A stretch of 64,000 bases of DNA from Streptococcus canis (lineage in GTDB: Bacteria; Bacillota; Bacilli; Lactobacillales; Streptococcaceae), in NCBI RefSeq assembly GCF_900636575.1, contig NZ_LR134293.1, positions 741,001 to 805,000 of the forward strand, read 5' to 3'. Within the stretch, counting starts at the first letter, position 1, and each line of letters opens with the position of its first letter. Below the pieces are notes generated by a model. The model made no database searches and was not told the origin of the DNA. It saw nothing but the letters and a program-made list of their open reading frames with translations. The position numbers and the translations under genes are program-made. Below are positions 18,179-27,024 of this stretch, piece after piece.

Positions 18179-18188
18179 TAGAAACCTG

Positions 18189-18261
18189 CTCATTCAAGGT
18201 GGTAGTCCTTCATCAAGCCAGTTGGCTTAGTGAGACTGACTGTCTTGGGTGAGTTTTTTTT
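18189..18261 (+). terminator. Terminator of ulaG
   Basis: A long hairpin: CTCATTCAAG pairs with CTTGGGTGAG, with an inner AAGCC/GGCTT stem-loop, followed by eight Ts. Confidence 0.7.
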
Positions 18262-18459
18262 GGATTCTTTTTGAGCTCGTCACTAAGGGCTTTTTGGTTT
18301 AGTTTGTCAATCCAGTCAGTCATTAATAAGGGTAAAAGGGAAGCATTATGTTACAATAAATGTAATGAGATATTAACTGATTGAAAAGCTCCTTTCCAAG
18401 TGCCAGATGGTCAGGGAGAAGGGCTTTAAAATCCTATCACAAATGAAAGGAAACTGTTT

Positions 18460-19371
18460 ATGAAAAAAGCTCTATTGATTGTTAACCCAGCCTCAGGCGG
18501 AGAAAAAGCTAAAGAGTACGAAACTAAGATGCATCACAAATTAGCCCAGTATTTTGACAACGTCATCATTCGACACACTAAAGAATCTGGAGACGCCAAA
18601 GTTTTTGCACATGAAGCAAGTGAGCAGCATTACCATAGTGTGTTTGTCATGGGTGGAGATGGTACTGTTAACGAGGCTATCAATGGCATTTCGGGGCATG
18701 CCGAGCGTCCTTATTTTGGTTTTTTACCACTGGGAACCGTCAACGACTTGGCGCGTGCTTTAGACATTCCGTTAGATCCAGAAGAAGCCATTGATAGTCT
18801 AGATTTGGACAATCCAAGAGCCCTTGACGTTGGTCAGGTCAATGATGCTTATTTTATGAATATTGTTGCCATTGGTAATATCCCTGAATCCATTAACAAT
18901 GTTGATGATAAAGCCAAGACAGCTCTTGGACCGCTAGCTTACTTTTTATCAGGTCTAAAACAGGTTCTATCCAATACTAGCTACACTTTTCAACTGACGC
19001 GAGATGGCAAAGAAGAGCAGCTAAAAAGCTCCCTGATACTTGTTGGTTTGACCAATTCTATCGGGGGCTTTGACCAAATGACTGCCAATGCCAAGGTAGA
19101 TGATGGCTACCTGCACTTGGTTTATACCAAAGACCATAATATCTTTGATACCTTAGCGGCTTTGCCAAGTCTCTTTTCAGCTGAAACAGAAGGCAGTGAC
19201 CAACTAGGCTATGAAAGGGTTAAGGAGGTAAAGATTGCCCTAGAAGGAGAAAAGCTGACCAGCAATGTTGACGGTGATGAGGGAGATGACTTGCCGTTGA
19301 CCATTAAGGTCTTGCCAAGTCACTTGCAAGTTTATAGCAGCAGAGAACGGTTGACAGAGGATGTGACATGA
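18460..19371 (+). CDS. Diacylglycerol kinase-family lipid kinase
   Basis: 303-residue soluble lipid kinase of the DagK/YegS/DgkB family, which phosphorylates diacylglycerol or related lipids and returns them to phospholipid or lipoteichoic acid turnover. The N-terminal LLIVNPASGG and nucleotide-binding MGGDGTVNEAINGI are diagnostic, and GFLPLGTVNDLARAL follows. AAAGGAAA lies before the ATG. It is a single-gene unit with its own terminator. Exact lipid substrate cannot be stated. Confidence 0.88.
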   Translation: MKKALLIVNPASGGEKAKEYETKMHHKLAQYFDNVIIRHTKESGDAKVFAHEASEQHYHSVFVMGGDGTVNEAINGISGHAERPYFGFLPLGTVNDLARALDIPLDPEEAIDSLDLDNPRALDVGQVNDAYFMNIVAIGNIPESINNVDDKAKTALGPLAYFLSGLKQVLSNTSYTFQLTRDGKEEQLKSSLILVGLTNSIGGFDQMTANAKVDDGYLHLVYTKDHNIFDTLAALPSLFSAETEGSDQLGYERVKEVKIALEGEKLTSNVDGDEGDDLPLTIKVLPSHLQVYSSRERLTEDVT

Positions 19372-19393
19372 TGGCTGCCAGATAAACCTAAAA

Positions 19394-19420
19394 AGTTGGT
19401 TTTGCTACCAGCTTTTTTTT
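19394..19420 (+). terminator. Terminator of the lipid kinase gene
   Basis: AGTTGGT pairs with ACCAGCT around TTTGCT, followed by eight Ts. Confidence 0.85.
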
Positions 19421-19475
19421 ATTTGCTGTGACAAATAATAAAAAGAGTGTTCACCCTGTCTCCTGCCCTCCTCCA

Positions 19476-19700
19476 AGTGACCCTAAAAAAGCAGGTAGGG
19501 AGGCAAAAAGAAAAAAAGATGAGTGGTTACGTCAAAAAAACAATAAGTCTCTTAAAAGACCATACTTATAAGGTTGTAAGCGGTCACTTGTGCGTTCTCA
19601 AACAAGAAATACAGTTATTTTCCTTGACAAAAAGTGACCACACGCGATACAATAGTTGTGTTCTGTTTCGACAGATTCTTTTTTTAAGCAAAAAAGTGAC
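19476..19700 (+). promoter_or_regulatory. opuA promoter region with repeated AGTGAC motifs
   Basis: The 430-bp leader before opuAA holds a good promoter (TTGACA 19624-19629, 18-bp spacer, TACAAT 19648-19653). The motif AGTGACC or its complement occurs four times: 19476 (+), 19583 (-), 19633 (+, inside the promoter spacer) and 19695 (+, just after the start). Regulators of the BusR type, which respond to c-di-AMP, control busA/opuA in related bacteria through AGTGAC-like half-sites, so these may be its operators. I saw no convincing gene here; a 91-codon open frame at 19447 has no supporting features. Confidence 0.5.
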
Positions 19701-19801
19701 CATACTATTATATTTTATGTAGGGCTACTTTAACAAACTTTGGCACAGTTATTAGGCTAAAATTAATAATTGCAGTTATCAACTATCTAGGAGAGGAAAA
19801 A

Positions 19802-20998
19802 ATGGAAACAATTTTAGAAGTCAACCATTTGAGTAAAATTTTTGGCAAACGCCAAAAAGCAGCGCTTGACATGGTCAAGGCTGGTAAAAGTAAGAATGAG
19901 ATTTTTAAGCAGACAGGAGCTACTGTTGGGGTTTATGATGCTAGTTTTGAAGTCAAAGAGGGGGAAATCTTTGTCATCATGGGGCTATCAGGAAGCGGGA
20001 AATCAACCCTTGTGCGTATGTTGAACCGCTTAATCGAGCCTTCAACAGGATCTATCTTGCTGGAAGGAAAAGATATTTCAACCATGTCGGCGGAACAACT
20101 TCGTGACGTGCGCCGCCATGACATCAATATGGTCTTTCAAAGTTTTGCCCTCTTTCCTCACAAAACCATTTTGGAAAATACTGAATTTGGCTTGGAATTG
20201 CGTGGTGTCCCTAAAGAAGAACGCCAGCAGTTAGCAGAAAAAGCCCTTGATAATTCAGGTCTTTTGGATTTTAAAAACCAATACCCAGACCAATTATCTG
20301 GTGGGATGCAGCAGCGGGTTGGTTTAGCGCGTGCTTTAGCAAATAGTCCCAAAATTCTCTTAATGGACGAGGCATTTTCAGCCCTTGACCCCTTGATTCG
20401 CCGTGAGATGCAAGATGAATTGCTTGATTTGCAAGCCAGCATGAAACAAACCATCATCTTTATCAGTCATGACTTGAATGAAGCCTTGCGTATTGGTGAC
20501 CGTATCGCTTTGATGAAAGACGGACAAATCATGCAAATTGGCACTGGTGAGGAAATTTTGACCAATCCAGCCAATGACTTTGTACGTGAATTCGTTGAAG
20601 ATGTCGATCGCTCAAAAGTTCTGACAGCACAAAACATTATGATCAAACCACTAACGACAACCATTGAATTAGACGGGCCTCAAGTTGCCTTGAACCGTAT
20701 GCATAATGAAGAGGTGTCCATGTTAATGGCAACCAATCGCCGTCGCCAATTAGTTGGTAGTTTGACGGCCGATGCTGCCATAGAGGCTCGCAAAAAAGGT
20801 TTACCTCTATCAGAAGTGATTGACCGTGATGTTAGAACAGTGTCAAAAGACATGGTCATTACAGACATTATGCCCCTTATCTACGACTCATCTGCTCCTA
20901 TTGCGGTAACAGATGACGATAACCGTCTGCTGGGAGTCATTATTCGAGGACGAGTCATTGAAGCCTTGGCTAATATTTCAGACGAAGACCTTAACTAG
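19802..20998 (+). CDS. opuAA: Glycine betaine/osmoprotectant ABC transporter, ATP-binding protein
   Basis: 398-residue ATPase of the OpuA/BusA importer that accumulates glycine betaine or proline betaine under osmotic stress. Walker A is GLSGSGKST, the signature is LSGGMQQR, and Walker B is [12 protein letters not shown] with H-loop ISHDLNEAL. Two CBS domains follow (about residues 270-395), the ionic-strength or c-di-AMP sensing module of this family. It forms an operon with the permease gene 17 bp downstream. Confidence 0.95.
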   Translation: METILEVNHLSKIFGKRQKAALDMVKAGKSKNEIFKQTGATVGVYDASFEVKEGEIFVIMGLSGSGKSTLVRMLNRLIEPSTGSILLEGKDISTMSAEQLRDVRRHDINMVFQSFALFPHKTILENTEFGLELRGVPKEERQQLAEKALDNSGLLDFKNQYPDQLSGGMQQRVGLARALANSPKILLMDEAFSALDPLIRREMQDELLDLQASMKQTIIFISHDLNEALRIGDRIALMKDGQIMQIGTGEEILTNPANDFVREFVEDVDRSKVLTAQNIMIKPLTTTIELDGPQVALNRMHNEEVSMLMATNRRRQLVGSLTADAAIEARKKGLPLSEVIDRDVRTVSKDMVITDIMPLIYDSSAPIAVTDDDNRLLGVIIRGRVIEALANISDEDLN

Positions 20999-21015
20999 AA
21001 TGGAGTGATTGCATT

Positions 21016-22743
21016 TTGGAAACGATATTACAAACAAAATTACCAGTAGCTCAACTGGTTGAACAATTAACGGAATGGGTAACCAAGACCTTCTCAGGTC
21101 TTTTTGATGTCATGCAGGCGGTGGGGAGTTTCTTAATGGATTGGATGACCAAGACCCTCTTGTTTATTCCTCCTCTTCTCTTTATTGTCTTGGTAACAGC
21201 TGCCATGTTTTTCCTTGCCAAGAAGAAGTGGCCCCTACCAACTTTTACTTTCCTAGGCTTGCTCTTTATCTATAATCAAGGCTTGTGGGAACAATTAATC
21301 AACACCTTCACCTTGGTTTTGGTGGCCAGTTTGATTTCCGTTTTGATTGGTATTCCTCTAGGCATTTGGATGGCTAAAAATGCCACCGTCCGACAAGTGG
21401 TCAACCCTATCTTGGACTTTATGCAAACCATGCCAGCCTTTGTTTACTTGATTCCGGCTGTTGCCTTCTTTGGTATCGGGATGGTTCCGGGTGTGTTTGC
21501 CTCAGTCATCTTTGCCTTACCGCCAACGGTTCGCTTTACCAACTTGGCTATTCGTGACATTCCAACAGAATTGATTGAAGCCTCAGATGCCTTTGGGTCA
21601 ACTGGGCAACAAAAGCTCTTCAAAGTGGAATTGCCTTTGGCTAGAAATACCATTATGGCTGGTGTGAACCAAACCATGATGCTAGCCCTTTCTATGGTGG
21701 TCACAGGATCCATGATCGGTGCCCCTGGTTTAGGACGTGAAGTTTTATCAGCTCTTCAACACGCTGACATTGGTAGTGGATTTGTCAGTGGTCTTGCCTT
21801 GGTTATCTTGGCTATTGTGCTTGACCGCATGACACAGTTGTTTAATAGCAAACCTCAAGAAAAAGCTAAAGCTGGTAAAACCAATAAATGGATTGGTCTA
21901 GCAGCCCTTGCTGTCTTTTTGATAGCTGCTTTAGGACGCGGTATTATGGCTATGACGTCTGGTATGGCAGACAAAGGTGAAAATGTTAACATTGCTTATG
22001 TACAATGGGATTCTGAAGTTGCCTCAACCAACGTGATTGCAGAAGTCTTGAAAAAAGAAGGTTACCATGTGACCTTGACCCCACTTGATAACGCCGTTAT
22101 GTGGCAAACTGTTGCCAATGGGAACGCTGACTTCTCAACCAGTGCTTGGTTGCCAGTCACCCATGGCCAACAATATAAGAAATACAAATCAAAACTAGAT
22201 GATCTGGGTCCTAACCTAAAAGGAACCAAGCTTGGCTTAGCTGTCCCTAAATACATGACAGATGTCAACAGTATCGAAGATTTAGACAGTCAAGCTGACC
22301 AAAAAATCACAGGGATTGAACCTGGTGCAGGAATCATGACAGCCGCAAAAAATGCCCTTAAGGACTATGATAATCTATCAAGTTGGGAGTTAGTCGCAGC
22401 ATCAACAGGAGCTATGACGACCTCACTAGATCAGGCCATCAAGAAAAAGGAACCCATTGTCATCACTGCTTGGTCGCCACATTGGATGTTTGCCAAGTAT
22501 GACTTGAAGTACCTTAAAGATTCCAAAGAAACCTTTGGTTCAGCAGAAAACATCAATACCATTGCTCGCAAAGACTTGAAAAAAGACCTTCCAAATGTCT
22601 ACAAAATCATTGATAAGTTCCACTGGACCAAAAAGGATATGGAAGCTGTCATGCTTGACATCAACAAAGGCATGACCCCAGAAGCAGCTGCTAAAAAATG
22701 GGTAGATGCTAACCAATCTAAGGTATCAGATTGGATCAAATAG
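21016..22743 (+). CDS. opuABC: Osmoprotectant ABC transporter, fused permease and substrate-binding protein
   Basis: 575-residue fusion typical of lactic-acid bacteria: an N-terminal permease with about seven membrane segments (residues about 50-310, EAA loop ASDAFGSTGQQKLFKVELP) and a C-terminal extracellular betaine-binding domain (about 325-575, with WDSEVASTNV and tryptophan-rich pocket positions). The start is TTG at 21016, with TGGAGTG about 10 bp upstream. Together with the preceding ATPase it makes a complete importer. Confidence 0.94.
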   Translation: METILQTKLPVAQLVEQLTEWVTKTFSGLFDVMQAVGSFLMDWMTKTLLFIPPLLFIVLVTAAMFFLAKKKWPLPTFTFLGLLFIYNQGLWEQLINTFTLVLVASLISVLIGIPLGIWMAKNATVRQVVNPILDFMQTMPAFVYLIPAVAFFGIGMVPGVFASVIFALPPTVRFTNLAIRDIPTELIEASDAFGSTGQQKLFKVELPLARNTIMAGVNQTMMLALSMVVTGSMIGAPGLGREVLSALQHADIGSGFVSGLALVILAIVLDRMTQLFNSKPQEKAKAGKTNKWIGLAALAVFLIAALGRGIMAMTSGMADKGENVNIAYVQWDSEVASTNVIAEVLKKEGYHVTLTPLDNAVMWQTVANGNADFSTSAWLPVTHGQQYKKYKSKLDDLGPNLKGTKLGLAVPKYMTDVNSIEDLDSQADQKITGIEPGAGIMTAAKNALKDYDNLSSWELVAASTGAMTTSLDQAIKKKEPIVITAWSPHWMFAKYDLKYLKDSKETFGSAENINTIARKDLKKDLPNVYKIIDKFHWTKKDMEAVMLDINKGMTPEAAAKKWVDANQSKVSDWIK

Positions 22744-22766
22744 GCGCGCCTGAAGAGTAAATAGAG

Positions 22767-22988
22767 AAGTCTAGGAATTTTCCTAGGCTTCAGATTGAAG
22801 AAAACGTCCAGTTAGGACAATTTTTCTTCAATCTTTTTTGGCTCCTCTAAAAAGAAAAATTCCTGAAACACGATAACATAAGTGTTTCAAGAGTTGGTTG
22901 AAGTCATGATCATTAAATCATTTTCATCGACACCTTCTTAAAAATAGAGTTTGTCTACGTTCTAAAGTCTAGGAATTTTCCTAGGCTT
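22767..22988 (+). repeat. 174-bp interspersed repeat, copy 1, flanked by a duplicated terminator
   Basis: Element at 22791-22964 (174 bp). It begins with a hairpin (GATTGAAGAAAA against TTTTCTTCAATC) followed by Ts, then GAAACAC/GTGTTTC, and ends TTGTCTACGTTCT. It is bracketed by two identical 24-bp copies (22767-22790 and 22965-22988) of a palindrome containing CTAGGAATTTTCCTAG, probably the opuABC terminator. The exact flanking duplication looks like a target-site duplication. Confidence 0.75.
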
Positions 22989-23021
22989 TTTAAGCTAATC
23001 ATACTTATCAGCAAAAGCAAT

Positions 23022-23058
23022 GGCTTGGAGGAGCCAAGCCTGCTTGACTGTGTTATAA
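23022..23058 (+). promoter_or_regulatory. polA promoter with 7-bp inverted repeat
   Basis: TATAAT at 23053-23058 ends only 7 bases before the polA ATG, with no ribosome site between. A perfect inverted repeat, GGCTTGG-N5-CCAAGCC (23022-23040), covers the -35 region and could be an operator. Confidence 0.5.
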
Positions 23059-23065
23059 TAAGGCT

Positions 23066-25708
23066 ATGGAAAACAAGAATAAATTACTATTAATTGATGG
23101 CTCATCTGTCGCCTTTCGTGCCTTTTTTGCCCTCTACAATCAAATTGACCGCTTTAAAAACCATAGTGGCCTTCACACCAATGCTATTTACGGTTTTCAT
23201 TTGATGTTAGATCATATGATGAAACGGGTTCAGCCGACGCATGTGCTGGTGGCTTTTGATGCGGGCAAAACCACCTTCCGAACAGAAATGTATGCAGATT
23301 ATAAGGCCGGGCGTGCTAAAACCCCAGACGAGTTTCGCGAGCAATTTCCTTATATTCGTGAGATGTTGACAGCTCTTGGGATTCCCTATTATGAGTTGGA
23401 ACACTACGAAGCGGATGATATTATCGGGACGCTTGATAAAATGGCAGAGCGGACAGAAGTACCATTTGATGTGACCATTGTCAGTGGTGACAAGGATTTG
23501 ATCCAATTAACTGACGAGAACACCGTGGTTGAGATTTCTAAAAAGGGTGTTGCCGACTTTGAAGAATTCACGCCAGCTTACCTCATGGAAAAACTGGGCT
23601 TGACGCCAAACCAGTTTATTGACCTCAAAGCCTTGATGGGGGATAAATCGGATAACATTCCTGGAGTGACAAAAATTGGGGAAAAAACAGGCCTCAAGCT
23701 CCTTCACGAATTTGGCAGTTTAGAAGGTATCTATCAACATATTGATGGTTTCAAAGCGTCAAAAATGAAAGAAAACTTGATCAATGACCGTGACCAAGCT
23801 TTCTTATCTAAAACGCTCGCCACTATCAATACAGCTTCTCCAATTACCATTGGCTTAGACGATATTGTCTATAAAGGTCCAGATGTTGCCAGTCTCTCTC
23901 AGTTCTATGATGAGATGGATTTTGTTCAACTCAAACAAGGTCTTGCTAGCCAGATGCCTCAAGAAGCGGTACCCGCTATTTCTTACCAAGAAATTACTAG
24001 TTTATCTGCTGACCTTTTTAGCGATGAAGACATGTTCTACTTTGAGGTGCTTCGGGACAATTATCATCGTGAGGACATCATTGGCTTTGCTTGGGGACAA
24101 GGAGACCAGATTTATGCGTCAACTGATCTCAGCTTGTTATCAACTGAACTTTTCAAAAGGGTCTTTGAAAAACCAATTGCCACCTATGATTTTAAACGTA
24201 GCAAGGTCCTGCTGAGCCACTTAGGAATTGAGTTGGCAGCACCTAGCTATGATGCTAGACTAGCCAATTACCTTCTGTCAAATGTAGAAGACAATGAACT
24301 TAGCACCATTGCCCGCATTTTTACTGACATCTCTTTGGAAGAAGACGATACGGTCTATGGCAAAGGTGCTAAACGGGCTGTTCCTGATAAAGAAGTCTTA
24401 CTTGGTCACTTAGCGCGTAAGGTCAAAGTATTATTAGACAGCAAGGCTCAAATGCTGGACAAACTCACTGCTCATGAGCAACTAGACCTCTATCAGAACA
24501 TTGAATTGCCTTTGGCTAATGTCCTTGCAAAAATGGAAATTGAAGGCATTAAGGTTAATAGGGCGGCTTTGCAAGAAATGGCAGAGCAAAACAAAGTCAT
24601 CATTGATGCCTTAACACAGGAAATCTATGACATGGCAGGCCAAGAGTTTAACATCAATTCTCCTAAGCAACTTGGTAGCATTCTGTTTGAGAAGATGCAG
24701 TTACCTCTTGAGATGACCAAGAAAACCAAAACAGGTTATTCTACCGCCGTGGATGTTTTGGAACGTTTGGCGCCGATTGCGCCGATTGTGGCAAAAATTT
24801 TGGATTACCGCCAGATTACTAAATTGCAATCCACTTATGTGATTGGTTTGCAGGATTATATCTTAGCTGACGGTAAAATCCATACTCGCTATGTGCAAGA
24901 TTTGACCCAGACAGGACGTCTGTCTAGTGTGGATCCCAACCTTCAAAACATACCTGTTCGTTTGGAGCAGGGGCGTTTGATTCGTAAGGCATTCACGCCG
25001 TCTCAAGAAGATGCCGTCTTGTTGAGTTCTGACTATTCACAGATTGAATTGCGGGTATTGGCACACATTTCAGGAGATGAGCATTTGATTGCTGCCTTCA
25101 AAGAAGGAGCAGATATTCATACCTCAACGGCTATGCGTGTGTTTGGCATTGATAAGGCAGAGAATGTTACTGCCAATGACCGTCGGAATGCCAAGGCTGT
25201 TAATTTTGGTATCGTCTATGGAATTTCTGATTTTGGCTTGTCCAATAATCTTGGCATCACCCGTAAACAAGCCAAGTCTTACATCGACACTTACTTTGAC
25301 CGTTACCCTGGCATCAAGGCTTATATGGAAAATGTGGTGCGTGAAGCTAAAGACAAGGGCTATGTGGAGACCCTCTTTAAGCGTCGTCGTGAATTACCGG
25401 ACATCAACTCTCGTAATTTCAACGTTCGGTCCTTTGCGGAGCGTACAGCCATCAACTCGCCAATTCAAGGGAGCGCAGCTGATATTCTCAAAATTGCTAT
25501 GATTAATCTGGATAAGGCCTTGCAAGCAGGTGGTTTTAAGGCTAAAATGCTGCTTCAAGTGCACGATGAAATCGTTTTGGAAGTGCCTAATGATGAGTTG
25601 ACCGCTATAAGAGAACTCGTCAAAGACACCATGGAAGCTGCTGTTGCTCTCGCTGTTCCTTTGCGTGCAGATGAAAATGCAGGGCAAAGCTGGTACGAAG
25701 CCAAGTAA
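23066..25708 (+). CDS. polA: DNA polymerase I
   Basis: 880-residue repair and Okazaki-fragment polymerase. The N-terminal 5'-3' exonuclease starts LLLIDGSSVAFRAFF and contains VSGDKDLIQL and GDKSDNIPGV. The middle 3'-5' exonuclease-like domain appears degenerate, as in other Gram-positives. The polymerase domain has VLLSSDYSQIELRVLAH (motif A), RRNAKAVNFGIVYG (motif B) and LLQVHDEIVLE (motif C). The start at 23066 fits the family N-terminus. The -10 element is so close that the mRNA may be leaderless. Confidence 0.97.
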   Translation: MENKNKLLLIDGSSVAFRAFFALYNQIDRFKNHSGLHTNAIYGFHLMLDHMMKRVQPTHVLVAFDAGKTTFRTEMYADYKAGRAKTPDEFREQFPYIREMLTALGIPYYELEHYEADDIIGTLDKMAERTEVPFDVTIVSGDKDLIQLTDENTVVEISKKGVADFEEFTPAYLMEKLGLTPNQFIDLKALMGDKSDNIPGVTKIGEKTGLKLLHEFGSLEGIYQHIDGFKASKMKENLINDRDQAFLSKTLATINTASPITIGLDDIVYKGPDVASLSQFYDEMDFVQLKQGLASQMPQEAVPAISYQEITSLSADLFSDEDMFYFEVLRDNYHREDIIGFAWGQGDQIYASTDLSLLSTELFKRVFEKPIATYDFKRSKVLLSHLGIELAAPSYDARLANYLLSNVEDNELSTIARIFTDISLEEDDTVYGKGAKRAVPDKEVLLGHLARKVKVLLDSKAQMLDKLTAHEQLDLYQNIELPLANVLAKMEIEGIKVNRAALQEMAEQNKVIIDALTQEIYDMAGQEFNINSPKQLGSILFEKMQLPLEMTKKTKTGYSTAVDVLERLAPIAPIVAKILDYRQITKLQSTYVIGLQDYILADGKIHTRYVQDLTQTGRLSSVDPNLQNIPVRLEQGRLIRKAFTPSQEDAVLLSSDYSQIELRVLAHISGDEHLIAAFKEGADIHTSTAMRVFGIDKAENVTANDRRNAKAVNFGIVYGISDFGLSNNLGITRKQAKSYIDTYFDRYPGIKAYMENVVREAKDKGYVETLFKRRRELPDINSRNFNVRSFAERTAINSPIQGSAADILKIAMINLDKALQAGGFKAKMLLQVHDEIVLEVPNDELTAIRELVKDTMEAAVALAVPLRADENAGQSWYEAK

Positions 25709-25783
25709 GTCTGGTTCTTACCGTTTTTCATTTTTATAAGGTATGTTATAATAAAATGAAAAATAGAACAGATGAGGCAACTA

Positions 25784-25897
25784 ATGAACGGTTTTGAACT
25801 CTTTTTACGACTGATTTTAAAATTGGTTGGTGTCATGCTGTTGATTGCCCTAGCCTTTATCCTAGTATTTGTAGCTTGTTACTATTTTGTCTTTTAA
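25784..25897 (+). CDS. Small single-pass membrane protein, 37 aa
   Basis: An open frame of 37 codons starting ATGAACGGTTTT and ending in a TAA 19 bp before the next gene. The product is MNGFELFLRLILKLVG followed by a strongly hydrophobic helix to the C-terminus (…ACYYFVF). A TATAAT sequence at 25747-25752 may be its promoter; the ribosome site (GATGAGG) is weak. No family was recognised. It may be a genuine small protein co-transcribed with the CoA-binding gene. Confidence 0.5.
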   Translation: MNGFELFLRLILKLVGVMLLIALAFILVFVACYYFVF

Positions 25898-25915
25898 ATT
25901 GTTAAGGAGTAGTAA

Positions 25916-26356
25916 ATGACTTACGCTTTCCAAAATCCTTCGGCTGATGTTCTGAAAGCTTACTTGGAGTCAGCCAAAACCATTGCAGTTGTTGGTCTTT
26001 CAGACCGTCAAGACACGGCAGCTTATGGCGTTGCCAAATTTATGCAGGCTATGGATTATCGAATTGTACCTGTCAATCCCAAATTAGCAGGCCAGCTTAT
26101 TTTGGGAGAGAAGGTTTATGCCAGCATCAAAGCTATTCCCTTTGAGGTTGACATTGTGGATGTCTTTCGCAGAAGTGAGTTTTTACCAGAGGTTGCTAGA
26201 GATTTTTTAGCAGGCCAGGCCAAGGTTTTTTGGGCGCAATTAGGCCTAGAAAGCCAAGAAGCAGAAACCAATTTACGGTCTGCAGGCAAAGAGGCTATTG
26301 TCATGAACCGCTGCCTTAAGATCGACTATTTAAAATGGATAGCCAATCAAAGCTAA
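25916..26356 (+). CDS. CoA-binding domain protein, YccU-like
   Basis: 146-residue single-domain protein with the Rossmann-like CoA-binding fold: KTIAVVGLSDRQDTAAYGVAKFM near the N-terminus, IVPVNPKLAGQLILG, then DIVDVFRRSEFLPE. It resembles the CoA-binding domain of succinyl-CoA synthetase and of YccU-type proteins; cellular role is poorly defined in the family. AAGGAG lies just before the ATG. It sits between the small membrane protein gene and perR. Confidence 0.85.
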   Translation: MTYAFQNPSADVLKAYLESAKTIAVVGLSDRQDTAAYGVAKFMQAMDYRIVPVNPKLAGQLILGEKVYASIKAIPFEVDIVDVFRRSEFLPEVARDFLAGQAKVFWAQLGLESQEAETNLRSAGKEAIVMNRCLKIDYLKWIANQS

Positions 26357-26426
26357 ATCATCGGTCGTTGAAACCTCAGACTTGTGATATAATAATAAAG
26401 AAAAAAGTGATAGGAGTTAGCAGCTT

Positions 26427-26894
26427 ATGGACATTCATTCACATCAGCAAGCCCTAGATGCCTATGAAAACGTCCTGGAGCATCTACGGGAAAAACATAT
26501 TCGGATTACGGAAACACGTAAGGCTATTATTTCTTACATGATTCAGTCAACAGAGCACCCTAGTGCCGATAAGATTTACCGTGACTTACAGCCTAAGTTC
26601 CCTAACATGAGTTTGGCAACTGTTTATAATAACTTAAAGGTCTTGGTTGATGAAGGCTTTGTCTCAGAATTGAAGATCAGCAATGATTTAACCACCTACT
26701 ATGATTTTATGGGTCATCAGCACGTCAATGTGGTTTGTGAAATATGTGGGAAGATTGCTGACTTTATGGACGTTGATGTTATGGATATTGCCAAGGAAGC
26801 TCACCAACAAACAGGCTATAAGGTTACCCGCATTCCAGTTATTGCTTACGGGATTTGCCCAGAATGTCAGGCTAAAGATAAGTCAGATGACTAG
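26427..26894 (+). CDS. perR: Peroxide-responsive Fur-family repressor
   Basis: 155-residue metalloregulator. The winged helix (ITETRKAIISYMIQS to LATVYNNLKVLVDEGFV) is followed by the metal-binding domain with HQHVNVVCEICGKI and ICPEC, giving the two CxxC structural zinc pairs. The 155-residue length and short N-terminal extension match streptococcal PerR, the sensor of hydrogen peroxide and regulator of metal and oxidative-stress genes. An extended -10 (TGATATAAT, 26385-26393) precedes it. The alternative, a ferric-uptake Fur, is less likely in streptococci. Confidence 0.92.
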   Translation: MDIHSHQQALDAYENVLEHLREKHIRITETRKAIISYMIQSTEHPSADKIYRDLQPKFPNMSLATVYNNLKVLVDEGFVSELKISNDLTTYYDFMGHQHVNVVCEICGKIADFMDVDVMDIAKEAHQQTGYKVTRIPVIAYGICPECQAKDKSDD

Positions 26895-26949
26895 GGCACA
26901 ATCCATTTGGTAACCTGAGGGTGAGAGAAGTTATGTGTTTAGAAATCAA

Positions 26950-26985
26950 AAAAATGTCAGTGTTTTTAGACACTGACATTTTTTC
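26950..26985. terminator. Bidirectional terminator between perR and the DUF975 gene
   Basis: AAAATGTCAGTGT pairs with ACACTGACATTTT around a short loop; A and T runs on either side allow use from both strands, fitting the two convergent genes. Confidence 0.85.
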
Positions 26986-27024
26986 TATGATTGCCCCATA
27001 TGTTAGGGCTCAACAGCTTCTGGG

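Noticed and set aside
19447..19722. 91-codon open frame before opuAA
   Set aside because: It covers the opuA promoter and AGTGACC motifs, has no ribosome site and a low-complexity product; treated as non-coding leader.
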